This document shows, in pieces, positions 42,267-52,722 of a stretch of DNA of 64,000 bases. The DNA lies in the NCBI RefSeq assembly GCF_014217995.1, contig NZ_CP041617.1:1302001-1366000 (forward strand), given 5' to 3'. The stretch comes from Campylobacter vulpis (GTDB taxonomy: Bacteria; Campylobacterota; Campylobacteria; Campylobacterales; Campylobacteraceae). The position numbers and the translations under genes are program-made. The notes beneath the pieces were generated by a model, which saw only the letters and a list, made by a program, of their open reading frames with translations, searched no databases and was not told the DNA's origin. How positions within the stretch are numbered: the first letter of the stretch is position 1; every line of letters starts with the position of its first letter.

Positions 42267-44840
42267 TTAAATTTTATTTATCACTATTTCATTTTCTTTT
42301 AAATCTATGCTTATGGTATCGTTTAGGCTTAATGTATCGCTTAAAATCATATCGCTTAGTTTATCCTCTATCTTATCATAAATGGCTCTTTTAAGAGGTC
42401 TAGCACCAAAGTCCTCATCAAAGCCCTCTTTAGCTATAAATTTAGCCGCTTCGTTGCTTAAAGTCGCTTTTAAGCCCTTGTTTTCTAGGCTTTTTTGCAG
42501 ATCTTTAAAGAGAAGTTTGACGATTTCATACGCTTCACTTTCGCCCAGTGGGTTAAAAGTGATAATCTCATCAAGGCGGTTTAAAAATTCGGGCTTAAAA
42601 AAACTTTTAAGCTCTGCTTTTACGGCTTCTTCTTGCTCTTTGCCTTTTAAATTCATAATGGCACTTGAGGCGATGTTGGAGGTTAAGATAATAATAGTGT
42701 TTTTAAAATCCACACTCACGCCCTTGCTATCGGTAGCCCTTGCATCATCTAATATGCCTAAAAGTATGTTGAAAACATCTTTATGTGCTTTTTCTACCTC
42801 GTCAAATAAAATCACACTATAAGGCTTTCTCCTCACAGCTTCAGTAAGCTCTCCGCCCTCTTCATGCCCTATGTAGCCCGGAGGTGCACCAAGTAAGCGT
42901 GAAACGCTATGTTTTTCCATAAATTCGCTCATATCAAAACGAATCATTGCTTTTTCATCGTCAAATAAAAACTTCGCTAAAGCCTTGGCAGATTGCGTTT
43001 TACCCACGCCTGTTGGTCCTAAGAACAAAAAGCTTCCTATGGGTTTGCTGCCCTCGTTTAGTCCTGCTTTGTTGCGTTTTATCGCCTTGGCTAAGGCGTT
43101 TAAAGCCCTATCTTGTCCTACGACACTTTCTTTTAAATATTTTTCAACCTCTAGGAATTTTTGCTTTTCACTTTTTAGCATTTTTTGCACGGATATGCCT
43201 GTCCATTTGCTTAAAATTCCTGCGACTAGGTCTTCATCAACTTTATTCTTAAGCAAGACACCCTTTTGACTTAAAAGCTGCCATTTTTCTTCAAGGCTTA
43301 AGACTTCTTTTTCTAGGCTTGGAATTTGTCCGTATTCTAACTCGGCGGCTTTTTGAAAATCGCCCTTGTTTTTCGCTAAATTTGCTTCGTTTTTTAGGCT
43401 ATCAATTTCCTTTTTCTTAACGCTTATACTATCAAATACGCTTTTTTCGTTTTCAAACTGGGCGTTTAGGGCGTTTTGCTCCTCTTTTAAATTTGCCAAT
43501 TCTTTGGCAATTTCCTCTAATCTTTTCTCATTTGCTTCATTTTGCTCCATTTTAAGTGCTTCTTTTTCGACCTCTAAGGTTTCTAGTTCCTTTCTTACCT
43601 TTCTCAAGGAGCTTGGCTCACTTTCTATTTGCATTTTAAGCTCAGCCGCAGCCTCGTCAATGAGGTCAATCGCCTTATCAGGCAAAAAGCGATCATTTAT
43701 ATAACGCTTAGAAAGCTTTGCCGCTGCAACTAGGGCGGAGTCTGTAATGCTTACATTATGATGAATTTCAAGCTTTTCTTTAATGCCTCTTAACATCGCT
43801 AAGGCTTCATTAATGCTTGGCTCACTCACACTTACGGGCTGAAAGCGGCGTTGAAGTGCGGCGTCTTTTTCAAAATACTTGCGATATTCTTTAAGCGTAG
43901 TCGCTCCTATGGTGTGAAGTTCGCCTCTTGCTAGGGCTGGTTTTAGGATATTTGCCGCATCCATACTGCCCTCGCTAGCCCCTGCTCCTACTATGGTATG
44001 AATTTCATCGATAAATAAAATCACATTTTTACTTTTTATCACTTCATCAACCACGCTTTTAAGCCTGTCTTCAAATTCGCCTCTATACTTTGCTCCGGCG
44101 ATTAAGGCACTCATATCAAGGGCGATGAGGCGTTTATTTTGTAAGGAAGTGGGGACATCTTTTTTCACTATCCTTTGTGCTAAGGCTTCTACAATGGCTG
44201 TTTTACCAACACCCGGTTCGCCTAGTAAGATAGGATTATTTTTACTTTTTCTAATGAGAATTTGCATAGTTCTTTCTATCTCTTCTTCTCTACCTATGAT
44301 AGGGTCAAGCTCATTTTGCTGAGCTTTTTGCGTTAAGTCTATGCCAAATTTATTAAGAGCGTCCATAGTATCTTCGCTTGTTTTACTTTCTATCTTACGC
44401 CCTGCCCTTAAAAGCTCTAATTCTTTTTTAAGCTCGTTTAAATCCATAAATTTAGCTAAAAGCTCTTTAATGGGAGAACGCTTGCTTTCTGCTATAAGAT
44501 AAGTATCTACACTTAAATAACTATCGCCGTTTGCACTCATTAAACCCTTAGCATTTTCTAAGGAATTTAAAAGTTCGTTTGAAATTCTTATATTATCTCT
44601 GCTTACATTTGAGCTTGTAGCTAGGGTAGAAATTTGACTTTTAAGCTCAAGCTCTAGGGCTTCTTTTGAAATGTTAAGTTTATTACAAATTTGAGAAAGT
44701 AGGCTCGTGCTATCCACCGCTAAAGCCCACAAAAGATGAAGTGGGACTACTTCGCTATTTTTACTATGTATCGCTAAAGAGACTGCACTTTCAACATTTG
44801 AAAGCATAGAATCTGTGAGAAAATCTTGTAAATTTGCCAT
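42267..44840 (-). CDS. clpB: Chaperone disaggregase ClpB
   Basis: 857 residues: N-terminal Clp repeat domain (1-~145), first AAA+ module with [13 protein letters not shown] and [10 protein letters not shown], a long coiled middle domain (about 400-520) and second AAA+ module with [19 protein letters not shown] and [11 protein letters not shown]. The middle domain marks ClpB rather than ClpA. It rescues aggregated proteins with DnaK. An HspR-type operator overlaps the promoter. Confidence 0.97.
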   Translation of the reverse strand: MANLQDFLTDSMLSNVESAVSLAIHSKNSEVVPLHLLWALAVDSTSLLSQICNKLNISKEALELELKSQISTLATSSNVSRDNIRISNELLNSLENAKGLMSANGDSYLSVDTYLIAESKRSPIKELLAKFMDLNELKKELELLRAGRKIESKTSEDTMDALNKFGIDLTQKAQQNELDPIIGREEEIERTMQILIRKSKNNPILLGEPGVGKTAIVEALAQRIVKKDVPTSLQNKRLIALDMSALIAGAKYRGEFEDRLKSVVDEVIKSKNVILFIDEIHTIVGAGASEGSMDAANILKPALARGELHTIGATTLKEYRKYFEKDAALQRRFQPVSVSEPSINEALAMLRGIKEKLEIHHNVSITDSALVAAAKLSKRYINDRFLPDKAIDLIDEAAAELKMQIESEPSSLRKVRKELETLEVEKEALKMEQNEANEKRLEEIAKELANLKEEQNALNAQFENEKSVFDSISVKKKEIDSLKNEANLAKNKGDFQKAAELEYGQIPSLEKEVLSLEEKWQLLSQKGVLLKNKVDEDLVAGILSKWTGISVQKMLKSEKQKFLEVEKYLKESVVGQDRALNALAKAIKRNKAGLNEGSKPIGSFLFLGPTGVGKTQSAKALAKFLFDDEKAMIRFDMSEFMEKHSVSRLLGAPPGYIGHEEGGELTEAVRRKPYSVILFDEVEKAHKDVFNILLGILDDARATDSKGVSVDFKNTIIILTSNIASSAIMNLKGKEQEEAVKAELKSFFKPEFLNRLDEIITFNPLGESEAYEIVKLLFKDLQKSLENKGLKATLSNEAAKFIAKEGFDEDFGARPLKRAIYDKIEDKLSDMILSDTLSLNDTISIDLKENEIVINKI

Positions 44841-44870
44841 AATAGCTCCTTTTAGTTTTATAATGGAAGT

Positions 44871-44876
44871 ATTATA
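44871..44876 (-). promoter_or_regulatory. -10 box for clpB
   Basis: TATAAT (context GTTATATAATACTT) on the minus strand, 30 bases before the clpB ATG. Confidence 0.6.
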
Positions 44877-44879
44877 TAA

Positions 44880-44900
44880 CTTTAGTCTATTAATATCAAG
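44880..44900. promoter_or_regulatory. HAIR-like HspR operator upstream of clpB
   Basis: CTTTAGT, 7 bases, TATCAAG. This matches the HAIR consensus CTTGAGT-N7-ACTCAAG at 6/7 and 5/7 positions with exact spacing. It lies 3 bases upstream of the clpB -10 box, where a repressor would block polymerase. HspR control of clpB is established in C. jejuni. Confidence 0.55.
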
Positions 44901-44923
44901 TTATTTTAATAATTTTTTTTAAT

Positions 44924-45199
44924 TTACTTTACAAACATATCAATAGCCTTATGCAAATCCTCTAAACTTTTATGATCATTTTCTTCTAAAGCGTGAATAA
45001 GGCAGTGGGATAAATGTTCCTTTAAAATGGCGGTGGCAGTGTTATTAACGGCGGATTTAACGGCGGAGAGTTGGATTAGAATTTCGCTGCAGTCTTTGTC
45101 GCTTTCGACCATTTTTTTAATGGCTTCTAAATGTCCTATGGTTTTGGCTAAGCGGTTTGAAATTTGCTTAATGTGCTTGGAGGAGTGGTGATGATGCAT
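44924..45199 (-). CDS. CsoR/FrmR-family metal- or stress-sensing repressor
   Basis: 91 residues from ATG 45199 (start MHHHHSSKHIK); a longer frame adds 13 poorly conserved residues. An all-helical DUF156 protein with C37 (SDKDCSEI), H62 and C66 (EHLSHC), the C-H-C set of copper-sensing CsoR. The histidine-rich N-terminus could add metal ligands. No copper exporter or formaldehyde gene is adjacent, so target genes are elsewhere. It lies between clpB and ctpA, as in C. jejuni by memory. Confidence 0.8.
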   Translation of the reverse strand: MHHHHSSKHIKQISNRLAKTIGHLEAIKKMVESDKDCSEILIQLSAVKSAVNNTATAILKEHLSHCLIHALEENDHKSLEDLHKAIDMFVK

Positions 45200-45308
45200 A
45201 ATTTTACTTTCTTTTTGAAATTTATAAAATTGTAGCAAAAAATGAAAATTCTTTATATTTACAAATTTTTATTAAAATCTTAGCTTTAAAATCTTTAAGG
45301 AGTTGGTA

Positions 45309-46613
45309 TTGAAAAGGAAACAAATTCTCGCTGCTTTAGCGGGATTTACGGGGTCGCTTATTTTATGTCTTGGGCTTGCAAATGTCTTATATGCTGATGA
45401 TAAAACAGAACAAATGCAAAAACGCCTTGAAGCTTTGGAAAAGCTTACTAAAACACTTCAAATTGTCGAGCAGTATTATGTCGATGAGCAAAATATTAGC
45501 GATTTAGTCGATAAATCACTTTCGGGACTTTTGACAAATTTGGACGCACACTCTTCTTTTTTAAATGAAAAAGATTATAATGATATGAAAATGCAAATGA
45601 GTGGCGAATTTGGCGGACTTGGAATCACTGTGGGTATGAAAGACGGAGCTTTGAGCGTGGTTGCTCCCATTGAGGGAACACCTGCGGATAAAGCGGGGAT
45701 AAAATCAGGTGATATTATCCTCAAAATCAATAATGAAGCCACTTTGGGTATGAATTTAACAGACGCCGTGGATAAAATGCGTGGCAAACCGAAAACTAAA
45801 ATTACCTTAACCATTTTTAGAGAGGGAGCGAGTAAGCCTTTTGATGTGAATTTGACAAGAGAAATCATTAAGATAGAAAGCGTTTATAGCAAAAAAATAG
45901 AAGATGAAGACATTTTATATCTTAGAGTTACAAGTTTTAATAAAAATATAGTCGATGAAGCACGAAAGGAGCTTAAAAAATACCCTGATAATAAAGGCGT
46001 AATTTTGGACTTAAGAAATAATCCGGGCGGGATTTTAAATCAAGCCATAGGACTTACAAATTTATTTGTCGATAAAGGGATAATCGTTTCTCAAAAGGGT
46101 AGAAATGAGAGTGAAAATAGGGATTATAAGGCAGACCCTAAAAACAAAATCTCAAATTCGTCCCTAGTTGTTTTAGTTAATGGCGGAAGTGCAAGTGCAA
46201 GTGAGATTGTAAGTGGGGCTTTACAGGATTTAAAAAGAGCCATTATCATAGGTGAAAATACCTTTGGTAAGGGCAGTGTGCAACAAACTATACCGCTAAA
46301 CAAAACAGAAGCCTTAAAACTCACCATAGCAAGATACTATCTCCCAAGCGGACGCACTATACAGGCTGTGGGCGTAAAGCCGGATATAGAAGTTTTTCCG
46401 GGTAAGGTAACGGCTAAAGAAGATGGCTTTAGCATTAAAGAAAGTGATTTAAAACAGCATTTGGAGAGTGAGCTTGAAAAGCTAGAAAAAAAAGAAGATA
46501 AAAAAGACGCAAAAGAAGATAAAAACCTCATCACAAAAAAACAAATCAATGAGGACGCACAGCTAAAAGCGGCGATTGACAGCATTAAAATTTTAAACAT
46601 TAAAGGAAAGTAA
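45309..46613 (+). CDS. ctpA: Carboxy-terminal processing protease (S41 family)
   Basis: 434 residues from TTG 45309, well spaced from AAGGAG (another TTG two codons earlier is too close). A signal anchor (residues 5-28), then a PDZ domain ([30 protein letters not shown]), then the protease with serine in [15 protein letters not shown] (294-299) and lysine K321 in FGKGSVQQ. A lysine/glutamate-rich C-terminal tail follows. Periplasmic protein processing. First gene of ctpA-purC-purS-purQ. Confidence 0.94.
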   Translation: MKRKQILAALAGFTGSLILCLGLANVLYADDKTEQMQKRLEALEKLTKTLQIVEQYYVDEQNISDLVDKSLSGLLTNLDAHSSFLNEKDYNDMKMQMSGEFGGLGITVGMKDGALSVVAPIEGTPADKAGIKSGDIILKINNEATLGMNLTDAVDKMRGKPKTKITLTIFREGASKPFDVNLTREIIKIESVYSKKIEDEDILYLRVTSFNKNIVDEARKELKKYPDNKGVILDLRNNPGGILNQAIGLTNLFVDKGIIVSQKGRNESENRDYKADPKNKISNSSLVVLVNGGSASASEIVSGALQDLKRAIIIGENTFGKGSVQQTIPLNKTEALKLTIARYYLPSGRTIQAVGVKPDIEVFPGKVTAKEDGFSIKESDLKQHLESELEKLEKKEDKKDAKEDKNLITKKQINEDAQLKAAIDSIKILNIKGK

Positions 46614-46614
46614 A

Positions 46615-47325
46615 ATGGAAAAAAAAGAATTGCTTTACGAGGGTAAGGGCAAAAAAATGTATAAAACCGATGATGAATTTTTACTCATCACAGAATTTAA
46701 AGATGATCTAACTGCCTTTAATGCCGAAAAAAGGGGTAATGAAGCGGGTAAAGGGGCGCTTAATTGCAAAATTAGCACAGAGCTTTTTCATCTTTTAGAA
46801 AAAGGAGGGATCGCTACGCATTTGGTTGAAACCCTAAGCGAAAATGAACAGCTTGTTAAAAAATGCAAAATTGTGCCTATCGAAGTCATCGTGCGTAATG
46901 TCGCTACTGGCTCTTTGACTAAAAGGCTAGGCATTAAGGACGGCACAAAACTTCCTTTTGCTTTGGTGGAATTTTGTTTAAAAGATGATGCTTTAGGCGA
47001 TCCTTTCATTAATGATGAACATTGTTTGCTTTTAAATTTAGTTAAAAATCAAGAGCAAATCGAAGAAATTAAAACAATAGCTAGAAAAATTAACTCCATA
47101 CTTTTGGACTTTTTTGATACAAAAAATTTAAGACTGATAGACTTTAAAATCGAACTTGGCTTAGATAAAGATAATAAGCTCATTTTAGCCGATGAGATAA
47201 GTCCTGATAGCTGCCGATTTTGGGATAAAGAGACAAATGAAAAGCTTGATAAGGATAGATTTAGGCAAGATTTAGGTAATGTTAAAATGGCTTATGAAGA
47301 AGTTTTAAAAAGAATTTTGAATTAA
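46615..47325 (+). CDS. purC: SAICAR synthase (phosphoribosylaminoimidazole-succinocarboxamide synthase)
   Basis: 236 residues. [39 protein letters not shown] and [15 protein letters not shown] are family landmarks. It joins aspartate to CAIR in purine synthesis. It starts one base after the ctpA stop. Confidence 0.97.
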   Translation: MEKKELLYEGKGKKMYKTDDEFLLITEFKDDLTAFNAEKRGNEAGKGALNCKISTELFHLLEKGGIATHLVETLSENEQLVKKCKIVPIEVIVRNVATGSLTKRLGIKDGTKLPFALVEFCLKDDALGDPFINDEHCLLLNLVKNQEQIEEIKTIARKINSILLDFFDTKNLRLIDFKIELGLDKDNKLILADEISPDSCRFWDKETNEKLDKDRFRQDLGNVKMAYEEVLKRILN

Positions 47326-47334
47326 GGGATAAAA

Positions 47335-47571
47335 ATGCAAGTCATTGTTAATGTATTTTTAAAAAATGGCGTCCTAGACCCGCAGGGAAAAGCTTTAGAA
47401 AAAGCTTTACACTCTTTAAATTTCTCTGGGGTTAAAGAAGTACGTATGGCAAAACAGCTTAAAATCACGCTTGATGAAAATGACACGCAAAAGGCTAAAG
47501 AACTTGTAGCTAAGATGTGTGAAGAATTGCTTGTTAATAGCGTGATAGAAGATTATGAAATTTTACTTTAA
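47335..47571 (+). CDS. purS: Phosphoribosylformylglycinamidine synthase subunit PurS
   Basis: 78 residues, a small alpha/beta protein starting MQVIVNVFLKNGVLDPQGKA, the conserved PurS opening. It bridges PurQ and PurL in the FGAM synthase complex; purL is not in the window. Confidence 0.95.
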   Translation: MQVIVNVFLKNGVLDPQGKALEKALHSLNFSGVKEVRMAKQLKITLDENDTQKAKELVAKMCEELLVNSVIEDYEILL

Positions 47572-47580
47572 GAAGAAAAA

Positions 47581-48228
47581 ATGAAAGTTGCTATTATAAG
47601 ATTTTTAGGGACAAACTGCGAATTTGACACTCAATACGCCTTTGAAAAGATCGGTGCTAAGGTGCAACTCATTTGGCACGAAGAAAGGGAATTTGAGGCG
47701 GATTTGGTCGTTTTACCGGGAGGTTTTTCTTATGGGGACTATTTGCGTTGTGCGGCTATTGCTAAACTAGCTCCCGCTATGCAAGGCGTTTTAAAGCACG
47801 CTAAAAAAGGTGGCTTTATACTTGGCATTTGCAATGGCTTTCAAATTCTGCTCGAAGCAGGACTTTTAAAGGGCGCGATGAAACATAATGAAAATTTAAG
47901 CTTTATCTCTAAAAATCAAACCCTAAGGGTTATTTCTAATGACAATGCCTTTTTAAAAAAATTGAATAAAAATGAGCTAATTACTCTCCCCATAGCACAC
48001 GGAGAGGGCAATTACTATGCCGATGAAGCAACACTGAAATATTTAGAAGATAAAGACCTCATCACACTCAAATATGAAAATAATCCCAACGGCTCTTGTG
48101 ATAATATCGCTGGAATTTGCGATGAAACTAGGAAAATTTTCGGTCTTATGCCTCACCCTGAAAGAGCTTGCGAAAAGCTTTTGGGTAATGATGTGGGGCT
48201 TAAGATGTTTGAGGGATTTTTGTCTTGA
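47581..48228 (+). CDS. purQ: Phosphoribosylformylglycinamidine synthase subunit PurQ
   Basis: 215 residues, class I glutamine amidotransferase: nucleophile C84 in LGICNGFQIL, and the His/Glu pair in LMPHPERACEK near the end. It supplies ammonia to PurL. Its stop overlaps the next start (TTGA). Confidence 0.96.
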   Translation: MKVAIIRFLGTNCEFDTQYAFEKIGAKVQLIWHEEREFEADLVVLPGGFSYGDYLRCAAIAKLAPAMQGVLKHAKKGGFILGICNGFQILLEAGLLKGAMKHNENLSFISKNQTLRVISNDNAFLKKLNKNELITLPIAHGEGNYYADEATLKYLEDKDLITLKYENNPNGSCDNIAGICDETRKIFGLMPHPERACEKLLGNDVGLKMFEGFLS

Positions 48229-49397
48229 AATTCTTAAGTGTTTTATTTTTATTTACCATAAGTTTATGGGCAGAACCATCCGTTTTTGAGGGTCAGCAAA
48301 AAACGATAAAAAACCAAAAAGAGTTTTATAAAAATATCGCTCCAAGCGATGAAAGCACAAATTACGAAAATAATACCTATGAAAACTATGTTGCGCACTC
48401 GAGTCTAGTCCTAACAAGCGAGGAATATCCACAAAATTTTTATGTCGGTGAAGCCTTTAGCATAGAGCTTTATGCAAAAACTTTAGAAGATGTTAAATTT
48501 GAGTTTAATCTCTCTTTAGTCAAAAATGACAGTTTGCATTTTTTAAACCCTAAAAGCCCTTTTCAAAAAATCTCTAACGATACTTACAAAAATACGCTAT
48601 GGTTTGAAGCTAAAGATGCTAATGCAAATTTAGAACAAATTGTCGTTTCTATGCTAAGAAATGGCGAGGCTTTTCAAAAGGCTAGTTTGCAAATTCAAGC
48701 TTTGCGTTTTCAATACCCGCCCAAAGATCAAACTTACGCTCACATCGTGGCAAGTTCTTTGGAGGTAGGGCAAGTTAAGACAAGTTATTTTGATGAAAAA
48801 AATATCATTATGATGCTTGAGCTAAATGCTACAAATGCGAATCTTAAAAGCTTTTTTGTAAGCGGAGTACAAAAGCAAGGCATTGAAAATTATAAGGGCG
48901 ATTTTAACGCTTCAAAGGCATTTTATTATGCTATTTTTCCTGCAAATAAAAGTCATTTTGAATTTTCTTATTTTAATAAAGAAAACAAAAAACTTGAAAA
49001 TTTCAACATCAAACTTCAAATTTCTAATGATGAAATCAGCACACAAAGCGATTTAAACCCTACAAATAAGGATTTTAATATCTATAAGCAATACGCTTTA
49101 TGGGCTTTGGCTTTTGTTTTGGCTATTCTTTTTATTTTCAAAAGAAATTATTTCATTTTAGGCTTTGCTTTACTAAGTTTTGCTTTGAGCTTTTTGGTCG
49201 ATACAAATACGCACAATGGATTTTTAAAAGCAAATACTAGAATTAAAATTCTACCGACTGAACCATCGACTTATTTTTATACTACCAACGCAGAAGAGGA
49301 GGTAGAAATTCTAGGAAAGAGAGAAAATTATATTAAAGTTTTACTTAAAAATGGAAAAATAGGCTGGGTAAATGATGTGGATTTACTCAAAAATTAA
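48225..49397 (+). CDS. Membrane-anchored periplasmic protein with C-terminal SH3-like domain
   Basis: 390 residues from TTG 48225. Signal peptide (MKFLSVLFLFTISLWA), a ~250-residue beta-rich periplasmic region, two adjacent hydrophobic helices (about 288-328) and a short C-terminal bacterial SH3-like segment (TRIKILPTEPSTYFYTT, GKIGWVNDVDLL). SH3 modules of this type often bind cell wall. A C. jejuni homologue of unknown function lies between purQ and plsC. Role unknown; an envelope function is likely. Confidence 0.75.
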   Translation: MKFLSVLFLFTISLWAEPSVFEGQQKTIKNQKEFYKNIAPSDESTNYENNTYENYVAHSSLVLTSEEYPQNFYVGEAFSIELYAKTLEDVKFEFNLSLVKNDSLHFLNPKSPFQKISNDTYKNTLWFEAKDANANLEQIVVSMLRNGEAFQKASLQIQALRFQYPPKDQTYAHIVASSLEVGQVKTSYFDEKNIIMMLELNATNANLKSFFVSGVQKQGIENYKGDFNASKAFYYAIFPANKSHFEFSYFNKENKKLENFNIKLQISNDEISTQSDLNPTNKDFNIYKQYALWALAFVLAILFIFKRNYFILGFALLSFALSFLVDTNTHNGFLKANTRIKILPTEPSTYFYTTNAEEEVEILGKRENYIKVLLKNGKIGWVNDVDLLKN

Positions 49398-50070
49398 AGC
49401 CTTAATCTTTTGGATTTTTTTTATTTTTAGCGTGAGTGGCGTTATTATAGCCTTTTGTTTCACGCAAAATCAAAATAATATTTGGAAAATTCGCCGTCTT
49501 TGGGCTAAAATGCAGAGGCTTGTTTTAACTTACAAAATAGAGCTTATAGGCGAATTTCACAAAGACGCACAAATGCTAGTGATGAATCATCAAAGCGCAC
49601 TTGATATTATCGCACTAGAGAGTATTTATCCTAAAAATTTATGCTGGATAGCCAAAAAAGAATTGGGTGAAATTCCTGTGTTTAAAATCGCCATTAAAAA
49701 ACCTAAACTTCTTTGCATAGATAGAAAAAATCCTCGTGCCTTAGTGAGTGTTTTAAAAGAAGCTAAAGAAAGGCTTGAGGCTGGGAGAGTTTTAGCAATT
49801 TTTCCTGAGGGAACACGCTCAAAAAGTGAAAAAATGCTTAAATTTCAAAGTGGAGCTAAGATTTTAAGCGAGAAATTAAATTTAAAGGTGCAACCCGTTT
49901 TAATTGTCGATTCTGCTAAGATCTTAGATACTCAAAAATTCGAAGCAAAAAGTGGAATTTTAAAGCTTATAGCCTTACCACTTGTGGATACAAATGACGC
50001 AAATTGGCTAGAAAATACAAGAAAAACAATGCAAGAGCGTTTGGAGCAAGAAAGGGCTATTTCATTGTAA
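49372..50070 (+). CDS. plsC: 1-acyl-sn-glycerol-3-phosphate acyltransferase
   Basis: 232 residues with an N-terminal membrane helix, the acyltransferase box NHQSALD and substrate motif FPEGTRSKSEKM. It makes phosphatidic acid. Overlaps the preceding gene by 26 bases. In C. jejuni, as I recall, a crcB fluoride channel lies between plsC and htpG; here the gap is only 44 bases and crcB is absent. Confidence 0.93.
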   Translation: MMWIYSKIKALIFWIFFIFSVSGVIIAFCFTQNQNNIWKIRRLWAKMQRLVLTYKIELIGEFHKDAQMLVMNHQSALDIIALESIYPKNLCWIAKKELGEIPVFKIAIKKPKLLCIDRKNPRALVSVLKEAKERLEAGRVLAIFPEGTRSKSEKMLKFQSGAKILSEKLNLKVQPVLIVDSAKILDTQKFEAKSGILKLIALPLVDTNDANWLENTRKTMQERLEQERAISL

Positions 50071-50114
50071 ATTTTTTGCTACAATGCGTCAAATTTTAAA
50101 AAAAAGGATAAGGA

Positions 50115-51956
50115 ATGCAATTTCAAACTGAAGTCAATCAACTCTTACAACTGATGATACACTCTTTATATTCTAATAAAGAGATTTTTTTACGCGAACT
50201 CATCTCTAATGCTAGTGATGCCTTAGATAAGCTTAATTTTTTAAGCGTGAGTGATGATGCGTATAAAAACTTAAAATTCGAACCCAAAATCGAACTTAAA
50301 CTTGATAAAGACAAAAAAACTCTTACTATAAGCGATAATGGTATAGGTATGAATAAGGACGATTTAATCAACCACCTCGGCACAATAGCAAAAAGCGGCA
50401 CAAAAAGCTTTTTGGAAAATTTAAGCGGAGATGCAAAAAAGGACTCTCAACTCATAGGGCAGTTTGGCGTGGGCTTTTACTCAGCCTTTATGGTGGCGGA
50501 TAAAATCGAAGTTTTAAGCAAAAAAGCTTTAGAGGATAAGGCGTATTTATGGACTTCTGATGCAAGTGGTTATGAGATAGAAAAGGCACAAAAAGACACA
50601 CAAGGCACAAGCATAACCTTGCATCTTAAAGATGAAGAATTTTTAAACGAATTTAAAATTGAAAACATAGTGGAGAAATATTCTAATCACATACAATTTC
50701 CTATCTTTATGGAGAAAGAAGAATTTGTGCCATTAAGCGAAGAGGAGCAAAAAGAAAATAAAGAGCCCAAAAAAGAGCTTAAAATCTCACAAATCAATAA
50801 GGCAAACGCCCTTTGGACTCTGTCAAAATCAAGCCTTAAGGCAAATGATTATGAAAATTTTTACGAGCAAAATTTCCACGATACAAATAAGCCTTTACTT
50901 TATATCCATACAAAAAGCGAGGGAAAACTTGAGTATAACTCTTTATTTTTTATCCCACAAAATGCACCCTTTGACCTTTACCGAGTCGATTATCAAAGTG
51001 GCTTGAAACTTTATGTAAAGCGTGTATTTATCAGCGATGATGATAAAGAACTTTTACCGACTTATTTGCGTTTTGTAAGAGGGATTATCGATGTGGAGGA
51101 TTTGCCTTTAAATGTCAGCCGTGAAATTTTACAAGAAAATGCCATTTTAAAGGGCGTTAAAGAAGCGAGCGTTAAGAAAATTCTAGGCGAACTTCATAAG
51201 CTTAAAGAAAAAGATAAAGAAAAATATTTAAGCTTTTTTAGGAATTTTGGCAGAGTTTTAAAAGAGGGACTTTATGGCTTTAGCACAGAGAAAGAAAGTT
51301 TGCTAAAATTGATGTATTTTAAAAGCTCTAAAGGGACGGATTTAAGAAGCTTAGAAGAATATAAAAATGACCTAGTAGATGAGCAAAAAGAGATTTTTTA
51401 CATCACGGGTAGTAGTGAAAGTTTGCTAAGAAATTCTCCTTTACTTGAGGATTATAAAGCAAGAAATGTCGAAGTTTTGCTACTTGATGAGGAGATTGAT
51501 AGCATTATTATGCCTATGTTAGGAGAATTTGAGGGCTTGAAATTCACAGCAATTAATCAAGTCGAGGATAAAAACGAGCTTAGTGAGGAAGAAAAGCAAA
51601 ATTTCGCTCCTTTTCTTGCAAAATTTAAAGAACTCTTAAAAGATGAAGTTGAAGATGTGAGACTAACATCAAGGCTTAAAGATAGTCCAAGCTGCATAGT
51701 GTATGATAAAAATAAGCCTGATTTTGCTATGCAACAACTCTTAAAACAAATGGGTCAAGAGCAAAATGTCAAGCCCATTTTGGAGCTAAATCCTAAGCAT
51801 AGTATTTTTTCAAGATTAAAAGAAAATGAAAGCTTTATCCCAGATGTTGCTATTTTAACCCTAAATATGGCAAAACTTAGCGAGGGTATGGGCGTGGAAA
51901 ATGCAAGTGAATTTAATGCAAGCCTAAGCAAAATCATCACTAAGGCTTTATCGTGA
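50115..51956 (+). CDS. htpG: Chaperone protein HtpG (Hsp90)
   Basis: 613 residues. GHKL ATPase motifs: [26 protein letters not shown] and [16 protein letters not shown]; middle domain with NVSREILQ; C-terminal dimerisation domain. Cytosolic stress chaperone. An AAAAAGGATAAGG stretch precedes the ATG. It overlaps the rhodanese gene (GTGA). Confidence 0.97.
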   Translation: MQFQTEVNQLLQLMIHSLYSNKEIFLRELISNASDALDKLNFLSVSDDAYKNLKFEPKIELKLDKDKKTLTISDNGIGMNKDDLINHLGTIAKSGTKSFLENLSGDAKKDSQLIGQFGVGFYSAFMVADKIEVLSKKALEDKAYLWTSDASGYEIEKAQKDTQGTSITLHLKDEEFLNEFKIENIVEKYSNHIQFPIFMEKEEFVPLSEEEQKENKEPKKELKISQINKANALWTLSKSSLKANDYENFYEQNFHDTNKPLLYIHTKSEGKLEYNSLFFIPQNAPFDLYRVDYQSGLKLYVKRVFISDDDKELLPTYLRFVRGIIDVEDLPLNVSREILQENAILKGVKEASVKKILGELHKLKEKDKEKYLSFFRNFGRVLKEGLYGFSTEKESLLKLMYFKSSKGTDLRSLEEYKNDLVDEQKEIFYITGSSESLLRNSPLLEDYKARNVEVLLLDEEIDSIIMPMLGEFEGLKFTAINQVEDKNELSEEEKQNFAPFLAKFKELLKDEVEDVRLTSRLKDSPSCIVYDKNKPDFAMQQLLKQMGQEQNVKPILELNPKHSIFSRLKENESFIPDVAILTLNMAKLSEGMGVENASEFNASLSKIITKALS

Positions 51957-52282
51957 TAGAACATATTAATCCCGCAATTTGGAATGAGAATTTAAGCTCT
52001 TACCAAATTTTTGATGTGAGAACACCAAGTGAATGGCAAGAAGATGGAATTATAAACAATGTCAAATGTGTGGCTTTATTCGATAATAAGGGGCTTTTAA
52101 ATGCAAATTTTATCGAGGAATTTAAAGCAAAATACCAAGAAAATGACAAAACTCTAGCCTTTATTTGCCGTAGCGGACATAGAAGTGAAATTGCAGCTAG
52201 AATAGTGCTTGATGAGCTTGAGCTTAAGGGTGTAAATTTGGCTGGAGGCATTTTAGCCTACAAAAAAGAGCTTATCAAATGA
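51953..52282 (+). CDS. Rhodanese-like domain protein
   Basis: 109 residues from GTG 51953. A single rhodanese domain with active-site cysteine C72 in [15 protein letters not shown] and the DVRTPSEW entry motif. Such proteins transfer sulfane sulfur. Joined to htpG and the next gene by 4-base overlaps. Confidence 0.9.
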   Translation: MIEHINPAIWNENLSSYQIFDVRTPSEWQEDGIINNVKCVALFDNKGLLNANFIEEFKAKYQENDKTLAFICRSGHRSEIAARIVLDELELKGVNLAGGILAYKKELIK

Positions 52283-52713
52283 TAGGCTTTTATCTTTTAA
52301 TCGCGACTCTAAGTTTTTTAGCGCTTTATTTTGCAGTGAAAAAACTCACACTAAATATCGATGAAAATAAGCTTTTAGAGCCGATAAAAGCGGAGATTTA
52401 TCCTAAATTTTGCGATATCATTGATGAGGAAATAAGAGCCTTAAAAGAAGGTGTAGAAAGTGGAAAATTTGAGCTTTTAGAAAGCGAGAAAAAAGAAGAA
52501 TTTTTAGAATCACTTGGGGATTTAAGTAGAGAGCTCACTTTTATACAAACAATGAATTTGAGTAAAAAAAATGACTCCATTTGGCAAGGTGAGCTTTTTG
52601 ACTTCTTAAAAGAGCTTGAAAATTCAATCTTGCGTTATCTTAAAAATGCAGAAAATTTAAGCGATACCTTAAGAGAAAGGCTGATGAATGCCTTTGAAAG
52701 CTTAAAAGCTTAA
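52279..52713 (+). CDS. Small membrane-anchored hypothetical protein
   Basis: 144 residues: one N-terminal helix ([19 protein letters not shown]) and a charged helical remainder. No known domain recognised. Lies between the rhodanese and the Na/Pi transporter and is probably cotranscribed with htpG. Confidence 0.75.
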   Translation: MIGFYLLIATLSFLALYFAVKKLTLNIDENKLLEPIKAEIYPKFCDIIDEEIRALKEGVESGKFELLESEKKEEFLESLGDLSRELTFIQTMNLSKKNDSIWQGELFDFLKELENSILRYLKNAENLSDTLRERLMNAFESLKA

Positions 52714-52722
52714 GGAAAGCAT

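Noticed and set aside
42382-42822. 146-codon frame antisense to clpB
   Set aside because: Serine/leucine-rich shadow translation typical of reading a helical gene backwards.
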